Source of the DNA: Chromobacterium sp. ATCC 53434
Lineage (GTDB): Bacteria > Pseudomonadota > Gammaproteobacteria > Burkholderiales > Chromobacteriaceae
Assembly: GCF_002848345.1 (NCBI RefSeq)
Contig: NZ_CP025429.1
Location: 4,030,001 to 4,094,000, forward strand
DNA length: 64,000 bases
Direction of reading: 5' to 3'
The notes beneath the pieces were generated by a model. That model worked only from the letters and a program-made list of their open reading frames with translations, was not told the origin of the DNA and did no database searches. Within the stretch, counting starts at the first letter, position 1. Each line of letters opens with the position of its first letter. Position numbers and translations under genes: made by a program. This document shows positions 56,795-64,000 of this stretch, one piece after another.

Positions 56795-57659
56795 CGCCTT
56801 CATCGACGAGCTGGTCAAGCTGGCCGCCGTTCACGACGACATCGTGCTGATGGTCGGCGATCTCGGCTACGCCGTGGTGGAACCGTTCGCCGAACGTTTT
56901 CCCGACCGCTTCATCAATGCCGGCATCGCCGAGCAGAACATGATGGGCATGGCCGCCGGCATGGCCTCGGAGGGCTGCCACGTATTCGTCTACAGCATCG
57001 CCAATTTTCCGACCTTCCGCTGCGCGGAACAGATCCGCAACGACGTCGACTACCACAAGCTGCCGGTCACCGTGGTCAGCGTCGGCGGCGGTCTGGCCTA
57101 CGGCAATCTCGGCTACTCGCACCACGCGGTGCAGGACTACGGCCTGTTGCGGATGATGCCGAACATGCTGATCGCCGCGCCGGGCGACCCGATGGAGGTG
57201 CGCGCCTGTCTGCGATATCTGGCGCGCCACCCCGGCCCGTCCTATCTGCGGCTGGGCAAGGCCGGTGAACCCTGCCTGCACCGCGAAGTGCCCGATGTGG
57301 CGCCGGGCCGCTGGTTGCCGATTGCCCGGCGCGACGGCACGGCGACCTTGCTGTCCACCGGTGCCGCCGCGTCCAGCGCGCTGGAGTGGCTGGACACGCC
57401 TGCCTATGCCGGCCACTCGCTGCACTCGATGCCGCTGTGGAGCATGGGCGCCAAGCCGCAACAGCCGGAACGGCTGTCCGACTGGAGCGAGGTCGTCACC
57501 GTCGAAGACCATATATACGACGCCGGCTTCGGCAGCTGGCTGCTGGAAGCCGCGGCCTCGGCCGGCCTGGCCGGCAAGGTGCGCAATCGCGCGCTGTCGA
57601 CGGACATCTTCGGCCAGGTCGGCAGCCAGAAGACCCTGAACCGGCTGGGCGGACTGTAA
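56787..57659 (+). CDS. Transketolase, C-terminal subunit
   Basis: The 290-residue subunit carries the pyrimidine-binding domain: the activating Glu in INAGIAEQNMMGMAAGMA (~49-66), then VTVVSVGGGLAYGNLGYSHH and GPSYLRLGKAGEPCLH. A C-terminal transketolase domain follows (TLLSTGAAASSALEWL, VVTVEDHIYDAGFGSWL). It overlaps the N-terminal subunit gene by 8 nt, so the two make a heteromeric enzyme. The pair is unusual among rfbFGH-type clusters. Confidence 0.92.
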   Translation: MRNAFIDELVKLAAVHDDIVLMVGDLGYAVVEPFAERFPDRFINAGIAEQNMMGMAAGMASEGCHVFVYSIANFPTFRCAEQIRNDVDYHKLPVTVVSVGGGLAYGNLGYSHHAVQDYGLLRMMPNMLIAAPGDPMEVRACLRYLARHPGPSYLRLGKAGEPCLHREVPDVAPGRWLPIARRDGTATLLSTGAAASSALEWLDTPAYAGHSLHSMPLWSMGAKPQQPERLSDWSEVVTVEDHIYDAGFGSWLLEAAASAGLAGKVRNRALSTDIFGQVGSQKTLNRLGGL

Positions 57660-59011
57660 TGATCCTGGCGCTGAAGAAGACCCTGGGCCTGGACCGCGCC
57701 ATCGTGTTCGTCCTGCTGAACCGAAGCTGGACGGTGCTGGCTGGCTTCGCCACGCTGTATCTGATCTCGACGCATCTGAACAAGGCCGAGCAGGGCTTTT
57801 ACTACACGTTTTCCAGCATACTGGCGCTGCAGATCTTCTTCGAGCTCGGCTTCAGCGGCATCATCGCCCAGTTCGCCAGCCACGAGATGGCCCGGTTGCG
57901 CTGGCAGGGCGGCGACCTGGCCGGCGACCCGCAAGCGCGCCGGCGCTTGTTGTCGCTGTTTCGGCTGGCGATCAAGTGGTACGGCGTCATCTCGCTGCTG
58001 ACGGTGCTGCTGCTCAATACCGCCGGCTACGCCTTCTTCTCCAATTCTGCGCCGCAGACCGAGGTATTCTGGCGCGCCCCCTGGGTCCTGCTGACGCTGG
58101 GCGCGACGCTGAACCTGTTTCTCAGCCCGCTGCTGGCGCTGCTGGAAGGCAGCGGACTGATCGCCGCCGTCAGCGCGCTGCGCCTGCTGCAATCGATCAT
58201 CGCCTATGCCGCCGGCTGGATCGTGCTGCTCAACGGCGGCAAGCTCTACGCCGCCGCAGCCATTTCTCTGCTCACCGCCGCGACCGGCTTTCACTGGCTG
58301 CTGCGCCACTACGCGCCGCTGCTGCGCTCGCTGCGGGAGGATTTTCGCCACGGACCGCGCGACGACAGCGTTTCCTGGCGCGACGAAATCTGGCCGATGC
58401 AATGGCGGATCGCGCTGAGCTGGCTCAGCGGCTATTTCATCTCGCAACTGTTCACGCCGCTGGCCTTCCGCTACCAGGGCTCCGAGGCAGCGGGCCGGCT
58501 GGGCATGTCGCTGAGCATCGTCACCACGCTGTCCACTGTCGCCAGCGCCTGGCTGAGCACCAAGCTGCCGCGTTTCGGCATGCTGATCGCCGATGGCCGG
58601 CGCGATGAACTGCGAGCGCTGTTCCGCAGCAGTTGCGCGCAGTCGGCCGCAGTCCTGCTGGCGCTGCACTGCCTGTTCTTCGCCCTGCTGTTGGCGATGC
58701 GCCAGTTCGACGTCGCCCTCGCCGGCCGGCTGCTCGCGCCGGGCGAACTGCTGCCGCTGCTGTTCGCGGCGCTGGCCAGCCACATCGTCTTCCTGCAGGC
58801 CTCGTACATACGCGCCCACAAGATAGAACTGTATCTGAAACACGCCATCATCCTCGCCGTTCTGATCTCCGGCTCCAGCTATTACCTGATCCGTCACGGT
58901 TCCATAGGAGAAATGCTAGCCGCCTATGCGCTGATCTGCTGCACCGTGGGCCTGGGGTACTCCAGCTATATTTATATCGGCTTCAACAGAAAAAAAACGA
59001 TGGAGCGCTGA
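57659..59011 (+). CDS. Polysaccharide flippase-like membrane protein (Wzx/MATE-type)
   Basis: This 450-residue integral membrane protein has about twelve helices and starts MILALKKTLGLDRAIVFVLL. It has the MOP-superfamily look (IVFVLLNRSWTVLAGFATLYLIS, then QIFFELGFSGIIAQFASHEMARL). It probably flips the undecaprenyl-linked O-unit across the inner membrane. The start overlaps the previous stop (TAATG). Wzx sequences are so variable that this assignment rests on topology and position. Confidence 0.75.
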   Translation: MILALKKTLGLDRAIVFVLLNRSWTVLAGFATLYLISTHLNKAEQGFYYTFSSILALQIFFELGFSGIIAQFASHEMARLRWQGGDLAGDPQARRRLLSLFRLAIKWYGVISLLTVLLLNTAGYAFFSNSAPQTEVFWRAPWVLLTLGATLNLFLSPLLALLEGSGLIAAVSALRLLQSIIAYAAGWIVLLNGGKLYAAAAISLLTAATGFHWLLRHYAPLLRSLREDFRHGPRDDSVSWRDEIWPMQWRIALSWLSGYFISQLFTPLAFRYQGSEAAGRLGMSLSIVTTLSTVASAWLSTKLPRFGMLIADGRRDELRALFRSSCAQSAAVLLALHCLFFALLLAMRQFDVALAGRLLAPGELLPLLFAALASHIVFLQASYIRAHKIELYLKHAIILAVLISGSSYYLIRHGSIGEMLAAYALICCTVGLGYSSYIYIGFNRKKTMER

Positions 59012-59012
59012 C

Positions 59013-59974
59013 ATGAAACAGGCATTGCTGTCGATCTGCATCCCGACCTTCAACCGGGACAAATATCTGAAACGCCTGCTGGACGCGCTGCTACCCGCCA
59101 TTGCCCGCCAACAGGGCGCCGTGACGCTATGCGTGATAGACAATGCCTCCAGCGACGGCACCGGACAGCTATGCCGCGACTATCAGCAGGCGGGCCATGC
59201 GCTGACTTATATCCGCAATGAAGAAAATATCGGCGCCGACGCCAACGCGATCAAGGCGTTCAAGCAGGTGGACGGCATTTACGGCTGGGTTTTGGGCGAC
59301 GATGAATACGTCTACGAGCAGACGCTGGATAGCGTGGTCTCCGTTCTGAACAATCGGGAACCGGCCATCGTGTATCTGAAAAGCGAGACCTGCACCGCCG
59401 CCGCCATCGCCGACAACCGTCCCAGAAACCAGGCCTTCGACTACCACTCATCCCGGCTCGCCTATGCCCGCAATATCGGCGTCTATTTCACCTTCATTTC
59501 GGCGATCATATTCAGGAAAGCCCTGCTGGTCTCGCCTGAAAAGCCGCCGATCAAGATCATATACGGCACGTTCATTCCTCAGTTGGCCTGGGTGTTGCCG
59601 CTGCTGGAACAAGGTTCGTTGTTCGCCTGCAGCCAGGAAAATCTGATTGCCGCCGAGCCCAACAACACCGGCGGCTATCGCTTGTTCGAGGTTTTCGGCG
59701 CCAATATCAAAACCATGCTGGACAATTTTCTTGCCGATGAGCCCAAACTTAGAAAAGTCATACTGGAATCCGCCATGTGGTTCTTGGCCAGCTTTTTTTA
59801 TGGCAGTGCCAGCGACTTCAAAAAAGAAAATCCTTTAGTCGCATTTGACTTCGCCTTCAAAGAACTTTTATCTTATCGCCTTATTGTAAGGCCGTTATTG
59901 TCATACAAGAATCTGGCATCAAAAATTTTCGTCAAAGCGATTTGTCACATACGAAAAAACACACTGTATCAATC
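59013..59974 (+). CDS. Family 2 glycosyltransferase, last codon interrupted by IS5-type element
   Basis: The inverting GT2 enzyme has the nucleotide-sugar-binding start LLSICIPTFNRDKYLKRLLDAL (~5-26), VIDNASSDGT (~42-51) and the D-x-D-type metal motif WVLGDDEYV (~91-99). Native length is 321 residues. Excising the IS with one AATC copy gives a Ser codon (TCA) followed at once by TAA, so the insertion hit the final codon. The present reading frame runs on through the IS to 61088 and would add the transposase as a 691-residue chimera. The acceptor and donor sugar are unknown. The 3' third is AT-richer than the 5' part. Confidence 0.85.
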
Positions 59975-61212
59975 GGGCACCTCGAAAAACCCCGGGGTGC
60001 CCTCAGCTGGTAAAATTATACCGTCCAGACTCTTGCCGAGCTTGAGCCCGATGAAACCACGCAACGCCATCAAGAAAGACCTGTTCGCCGCCGACCACCA
60101 CCGGCAGAAGATCGACCACCTGGGCGACCCTCTGGTCGAGATCGAGAAGCACATCAACTTTGCCGCCTTGGCGGCCGAGGTCGATCGGGTCGCGCCTCGG
60201 CCAGTCAGCCAGCAGGGCGGCCGCCCGCCGTTTCCGACCGAAACGATGGTGCGGATTCTGGTCCTCAAGCGGCTGTACAACCTGTCCGATGAACAAATGG
60301 AGTATCAACTGCTCGACCGGATGAGTTATCAGCGTTTCTGTGGGCTGGGCCAGGCGGTCAACATCCCTGACCGCACCACGATTTGGACCTTCGAGAATCG
60401 GATCGGCGAAACCGGGGCCCGTGCACTGTTCGATGGCGTGTCAGCACAATTGCTCAAGCAAGGCTATATCGCGCGCGGCGGCCAAATCATCGACGCGACG
60501 TTGGTGCCAGCGCCGAAGCAGCACAACAGCAGCGACGAGAAGATGCTGCTCGATCAGGGCGCAACGCCGGCCGATTGGAAACCCGCGAAGCGGCGCCAGA
60601 AGGACCAGGATGCCAGCTGGACCAAAAAGCACGGCAAATCCTACTTTGGCTACAAACTGTCGGTGAACGTCGACAACAAATACAAGCTGATCCGCAAGTT
60701 CAAAACTGATACGGCCAGTACGCATGACAGCCAGCATTTCGACAACGTCTTCGATACCAGCAATACAAGCCGGGATGTTTACGCCGACCGAGGCTATCCG
60801 TCCGAGGCCCGTGGAGCGCAGCTTGCCCAAGACAGATTTCGGAATCGGATTCAGCGAAAGGGGCACGCCAACAAGCCGCTGTCCGAGTGCCAGCAGCAGC
60901 GCAACCACCGCATCGCCAAGGTTCGTGCCCGTGTCGAACACGTGTTCGCCATGATTGATCAGATGGGAGGCAAGTTGGTCCGCACAATTGGCCAACCGCG
61001 CGCGAACTTTGCGCTGACGATGATGGCGACCTGTTACAACCTAAAGCGCTTGGTGTTCCTCCGGAAAGCCGGAATCGTGGCCTTCTGACGCCCGAAATGG
61101 GCTGAATCGCTGCGTTGAGCGGTGATCCGTTGCAGAAAACGATCCGAATATGGCCGCAAGCGTCATGCTGTTGTTAGGCTTGCTGAAAAGCTTGGGTTAT
61201 TCGAGATGCCCA
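59975..61212 (+). mobile_element. IS5-family insertion sequence
   Basis: The 1238-bp element has 18-bp inverted ends with 16 matches (GGGCACCTCGAAAAACCC versus GGGCATCTCGAATAACCC). It is flanked by the 4-bp duplication AATC (59971-59974 and 61213-61216). It carries one intact transposase. Confidence 0.92.
60051..61088 (+). CDS. IS5-family transposase
   Basis: The 345-residue DDE transposase starts MKPRNAIKKDLFAADHHRQK. It has the N-terminal DUF772-type domain (GGRPPFPTETMVRILVLKRL, then YNLSDEQMEYQLLDRMSYQR). The catalytic residues are the first Asp in GGQIIDATLVPAP, the second in RDVYADRGYPS, and the Glu in KVRARVEHVFAMID. It is in frame with the upstream glycosyltransferase. Confidence 0.94.
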   Translation: MKPRNAIKKDLFAADHHRQKIDHLGDPLVEIEKHINFAALAAEVDRVAPRPVSQQGGRPPFPTETMVRILVLKRLYNLSDEQMEYQLLDRMSYQRFCGLGQAVNIPDRTTIWTFENRIGETGARALFDGVSAQLLKQGYIARGGQIIDATLVPAPKQHNSSDEKMLLDQGATPADWKPAKRRQKDQDASWTKKHGKSYFGYKLSVNVDNKYKLIRKFKTDTASTHDSQHFDNVFDTSNTSRDVYADRGYPSEARGAQLAQDRFRNRIQRKGHANKPLSECQQQRNHRIAKVRARVEHVFAMIDQMGGKLVRTIGQPRANFALTMMATCYNLKRLVFLRKAGIVAF

Positions 61213-61257
61213 ATCATAAGACCGTGATCGGCTCATTACCTGGGGTGTGGTGCTTTC

Positions 61258-62301
61258 ATGAAGATACTCATCATCAAGTTATCTGCGCTAGGAGACGTGC
61301 TAGCGAGTAGTCCTATTTTTCATCTAATCAAAGATGAACACCCGGAATACCAATTGCACCATTTGGTAATGAAGCAGTGCTCCGTCGCAACGGAAAATAA
61401 TCGCTACATCGACAAACAACAAATTATCGAACTGGTCCCTTCCGGGAAAATATTACGAGACTTGATGATTCTTGCCACGCTATGGTGGAAAATGCTGTGG
61501 GAACGTTATGATACGGCCATCATACTGCATCGGAACATCCGCTTTCAGCTCTTGTGCAAGGCTGCCGGAGTCAAGCGACTGATTGGTTTCTCCAGACAAG
61601 AGTGGAATATTCTGGATTGCTCGATGGAGTTCACCATGGAGGGCAATCGGACCATGCAGGAGGTCGAGCTGCTGCGCAAGGCTGAATTGATACATGGCAA
61701 CCCTACCTCGCTTGAGTTCTACATAGATACCAAAAAAGTCGATTTGACCAAGTTCGCCGCATTGCCCACCAACTATATCGCAGTCAACCCATGGGGCGGC
61801 AATCCGCATGCGCCAGCCGACAACAAAATATGGCCAACAGCCAACTATATCGCTCTGATTAACAGCTTGGACCTCCCGATCATACTTTTGGGAAACGGAG
61901 AGCGAGAGAAAGCGATTGCCGACTTGATAGAACAGGCATGTGATACACCAGTCATCAACATGGTCAATAAAATTAATTTTCATGAGGCCGCTCATATTAT
62001 TCAACGAGCCAAGCTTTACATCGGTAATGATAGCGCCCTACTTTACCTTGCGGCAGCCCTGAAGACCCGCTCCATTGGTCTATATGGCCCAACCGCCGTC
62101 AGCTCTTTTTTGCCATTGGGAAATAAGCAGTTTTATATCCATTCCCAAACCTCCTGCTCCCCATGTTATAATTCTCTGGATGGCGTAAAATCCAAAATGT
62201 ATACCTGCGCCGACAATGTCTGCATGAAGAGCATTTCTCCATCACAGGTCTTGAAAAAAGTTCAGTCGATACTGGAGATAGAGAACCAGGTTTGTAAATG
62301 A
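61258..62301 (+). CDS. Family 9 glycosyltransferase (heptosyltransferase-like)
   Basis: The 347-residue protein starts MKILIIKLSALGDVLASSPIF, the GT9 hallmark. The C-terminal half has NPWGGNPHAPADNKIWP, IILLGNGEREKAI, and the sugar-nucleotide region YIGNDSALLYLAAALKTRSIGLYGPTAV. GT9 enzymes use ADP-heptose or related donors in LPS core or surface glycan synthesis. The sequence is AT-rich. It lies just downstream of the IS5-type insertion and overlaps the next GT9 gene (ATGA). Confidence 0.88.
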   Translation: MKILIIKLSALGDVLASSPIFHLIKDEHPEYQLHHLVMKQCSVATENNRYIDKQQIIELVPSGKILRDLMILATLWWKMLWERYDTAIILHRNIRFQLLCKAAGVKRLIGFSRQEWNILDCSMEFTMEGNRTMQEVELLRKAELIHGNPTSLEFYIDTKKVDLTKFAALPTNYIAVNPWGGNPHAPADNKIWPTANYIALINSLDLPIILLGNGEREKAIADLIEQACDTPVINMVNKINFHEAAHIIQRAKLYIGNDSALLYLAAALKTRSIGLYGPTAVSSFLPLGNKQFYIHSQTSCSPCYNSLDGVKSKMYTCADNVCMKSISPSQVLKKVQSILEIENQVCK

Positions 62302-63452
62302 AACTTAAAACATTGAAATTTTTCGACAAGCTATTAGCAACAATAGTAAATCGACTTCCAACTAAAACCATGCGCCACCATGCGCCCTCCCCATCGCGGA
62401 TACTAATTATCAAGTTGTCCGCCATGGGTGACGCTTTGTGCATGTTTCCCGCAGCTCGCCGGCTGGCCACCGTTTTCCCAGAAGCCCATATCGATTGGTT
62501 GACGACGAAGCGCAGCAATCCGGTCTATTTTTCCGCGCTACCATTTCTCAATAAAACCATCATTCTCTCGACATCGCTACGAGATATTTTCATATCCGGC
62601 GTTCGCATTCTTCTGTCGTTGAGAAGATATGATCTCATTATCGATTTTGATCAGTACTACCGTGTATCAGAATTGCTGTCTTATTTCGGTAAAATCAATG
62701 CAGGCTTTGATGCCCCGCTGAAGGGCTCGGCCTTCGCAATCAAGATTCCTTACGATCCCGGAATCAATGAAACCGACATGTTTCATCGCCTGATCGACCG
62801 TGTGCTGGCCGAGTATTCGGCCCCATCGACAGCGTCCTCCCGCTTCGATCTGCCGGAACTGCTGACCGGCTTCCAGCCATCGGAACGGTTGCGGGCAATC
62901 GCCGCCGACATCCGCTCCATCGGCTTGCCGGTGCTGGCCTTCTATCCCGGCTCAAGCCGCAACGCAGCCTTCCGCCGGCTCGATGCGGGAAAATACCTGC
63001 AAGTGATTGAAAGCCTGCGCAGCCGTTGCACCGTCGTCATTGCAGGCGGCCCGGACGAGGCCGAGCTGAAACCCGTCTTTCCCGCCTCTTCGGCGCAACT
63101 GTTCAACCTGATAGGAGAGTTGAGCTTGCTGGAATGGACTTGGCTATTTCACTCGGCCATCGACGTCTTCGTCGGCAACGACGGCGGGCTGCTGCATGTG
63201 GCTGAAAGCCAGTCCGTCCCGGTCGTCGGCATCTTCGGCCCCGCGCTGTACCGGAAATGGGGATCGGCCAATCCGAGGTCGATCGCCGTCGAAACCAGCC
63301 TGCCCTGCCGTCCCTGCCTGAAAAACTATCTCGGCATGGTTCCATCCCACTGCCAATTCGAAACCGTCAAATGCCTGGACGCGATAACAACGCAATCCAT
63401 CGTCGACGCCGTCGACGCCGTTCTCGACAAAACCGCCGTTCCACATCCGTGA
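62298..63452 (+). CDS. Second family 9 glycosyltransferase, compositionally mosaic
   Basis: The 384-residue GT9 protein has ILIIKLSAMGDALCMFPAARRL (~35-56) after an N-terminal extension. The C-terminal donor-binding part is LAFYPGSSRNAAFRRLDAGKYLQ and VFVGNDGGLLHVAESQSVPVVGIFGPALYRKW, ending in a C-R-P-C pair. Up to about 62770 the sequence is AT-rich like the preceding gene. From there on it has the GC-rich codon use of the rest of the chromosome, although the frame is uninterrupted. This points to a recombination join within the gene. Confidence 0.87.
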   Translation: MKLKTLKFFDKLLATIVNRLPTKTMRHHAPSPSRILIIKLSAMGDALCMFPAARRLATVFPEAHIDWLTTKRSNPVYFSALPFLNKTIILSTSLRDIFISGVRILLSLRRYDLIIDFDQYYRVSELLSYFGKINAGFDAPLKGSAFAIKIPYDPGINETDMFHRLIDRVLAEYSAPSTASSRFDLPELLTGFQPSERLRAIAADIRSIGLPVLAFYPGSSRNAAFRRLDAGKYLQVIESLRSRCTVVIAGGPDEAELKPVFPASSAQLFNLIGELSLLEWTWLFHSAIDVFVGNDGGLLHVAESQSVPVVGIFGPALYRKWGSANPRSIAVETSLPCRPCLKNYLGMVPSHCQFETVKCLDAITTQSIVDAVDAVLDKTAVPHP

Positions 63453-63459
63453 CCACATC

Positions 63460-64000
63460 ATGCGATTCCTGGCCCAACTGAACGCATTCCTTTTCCGGCG
63501 AGCCGGGCCCAGGCTCCGCGGACTGCTGTCCGGGCCGCTCCGTCAGGTCGCCTTTCATCGGCTGGGCCGCCACAACAAGATCTATGGCGGCGAAGCCATC
63601 TATGCCGGCCAACGGGTATGCATCGGCGACTTCTGCTGGATCGAGGCGGTCGTCCGCTACGGCGCGCAGTCGTTCCAGCCCGCCATCGTGCTGCGCGACG
63701 GCGTGATGATATCGGACATGACCCATATCAGCGCCGTCTCGCGAATCGAGATAGGCCGGAATTGCCTGCTGGGCAGCAAGATCTATATCGGCGATCACTC
63801 CCACGGCACGGCGAGGCTGACGGCCGACAGTTGCCGGACGCCTCCCGGCCGGCGGCCGCTGGACGATATCGCCGAGATCGCGATAGGCGATGACTGCTGG
63901 ATCGGCGACGGGGCCGTCATCCTGGCCGGCAGCCGCATCGCGGCCGGCTCCATCGTCGCCGCCAACGCCGTCGTCAAACTTCAGACCGACAAGCCGGCCC
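63460..64000 (+). CDS. Hexapeptide-repeat acyltransferase (3' end beyond window)
   Basis: The frame opens at ATG 63460, 8 nt after the GT9 stop, and runs to the window end (180 residues seen). The product has an N-terminal helix, then left-handed beta-helix hexad repeats (IYAGQRVCIGDFCWIEA, IEIGRNCLLGSKIYIGDHSHG, IAIGDDCWIGDGAVILAG), with the catalytic His probably in GDHSHG. It resembles WbbJ/LacA-type O-acetyltransferases that modify surface sugars. Confidence 0.87.
   Translation, partial: MRFLAQLNAFLFRRAGPRLRGLLSGPLRQVAFHRLGRHNKIYGGEAIYAGQRVCIGDFCWIEAVVRYGAQSFQPAIVLRDGVMISDMTHISAVSRIEIGRNCLLGSKIYIGDHSHGTARLTADSCRTPPGRRPLDDIAEIAIGDDCWIGDGAVILAGSRIAAGSIVAANAVVKLQTDKPA

Noticed and set aside
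59013..61088. Genuine 691-residue glycosyltransferase-transposase protein
   Set aside because: The IS5-type ends and AATC duplication show the fusion is an accident of insertion, not an evolved two-domain protein.

Overview
The window is a piece of a GC-rich betaproteobacterial chromosome, most probably a Chromobacteriaceae member (Chromobacterium or a close relative in the Neisseriales). This is inferred from the gene set: cyoABCDE quinol oxidase, petABC cytochrome bc1 next to sspAB, glnK-amtB, groESL with a CIRCE element, initiator tRNA and comM, all in strongly GC-biased codons. No database search was possible, so the genus is an inference.

Layout. 1-650: the end of an unknown gene followed by a periplasmic ankyrin protein. 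745-2838: an AT-richer membrane acyltransferase with an SGNH domain. 3140-8004: the cyoABCDE operon on the minus strand, with two FNR-type boxes far upstream of cyoA. 8816-8892: initiator tRNA. 8998-10402: dsbA and a SPOR-domain protein. 10471-11133 and 34421-35265: two halves of comM. 35272-41771: ubiK, sigma54/NtrC-controlled glnK-amtB, sspBA and petABC. 41885-42640: a Nif3-like protein. 43057-46486: rfbBDAC (dTDP-L-rhamnose). 46581-48558: groESL. 48716-63999: surface polysaccharide genes (WecA-like initiating transferase, CDP-3,6-dideoxyhexose genes rfbFGH, a GNAT-aminotransferase fusion, a two-subunit transketolase, a Wzx-like flippase, glycosyltransferases and a hexapeptide acyltransferase cut by the window end). 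An IS5-family element sits in the last codon of the GT2 gene.

The standout region is 11134-34420, a 23,287-bp Tn7-like transposon inserted in comM. It has 25-bp terminal inverted repeats (22/25 matches) and a 5-bp CCGCC target duplication, and removing it restores an exact 500-codon comM. Its left end carries tnsA, tnsB, tnsC and tniQ. Its right end carries a probable tnsE-like gene. The cargo looks like a defence island: a DUF3892 protein, an orphan antitoxin-like protein, an HExxH metallopeptidase, an OLD/TOPRIM nuclease plus UvrD helicase pair (Gabija-like), an IS630-family insertion, and a complete three-gene pPIWI-RE operon (restriction-fold nuclease, DinG/XPD-type helicase, PIWI-RE protein). 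The pPIWI-RE operon is preceded by a 67-bp near-perfect palindrome and an extra xseA-xseB (exonuclease VII) pair.

The least described parts are the co-packaging of exonuclease VII with pPIWI-RE behind the palindrome, and the metallopeptidase trailing the Gabija-like pair. The unusual nucleotide-sugar enzymes (GNAT-aminotransferase fusion, split transketolase downstream of rfbH) suggest a modified or branched deoxysugar in the O-polysaccharide.
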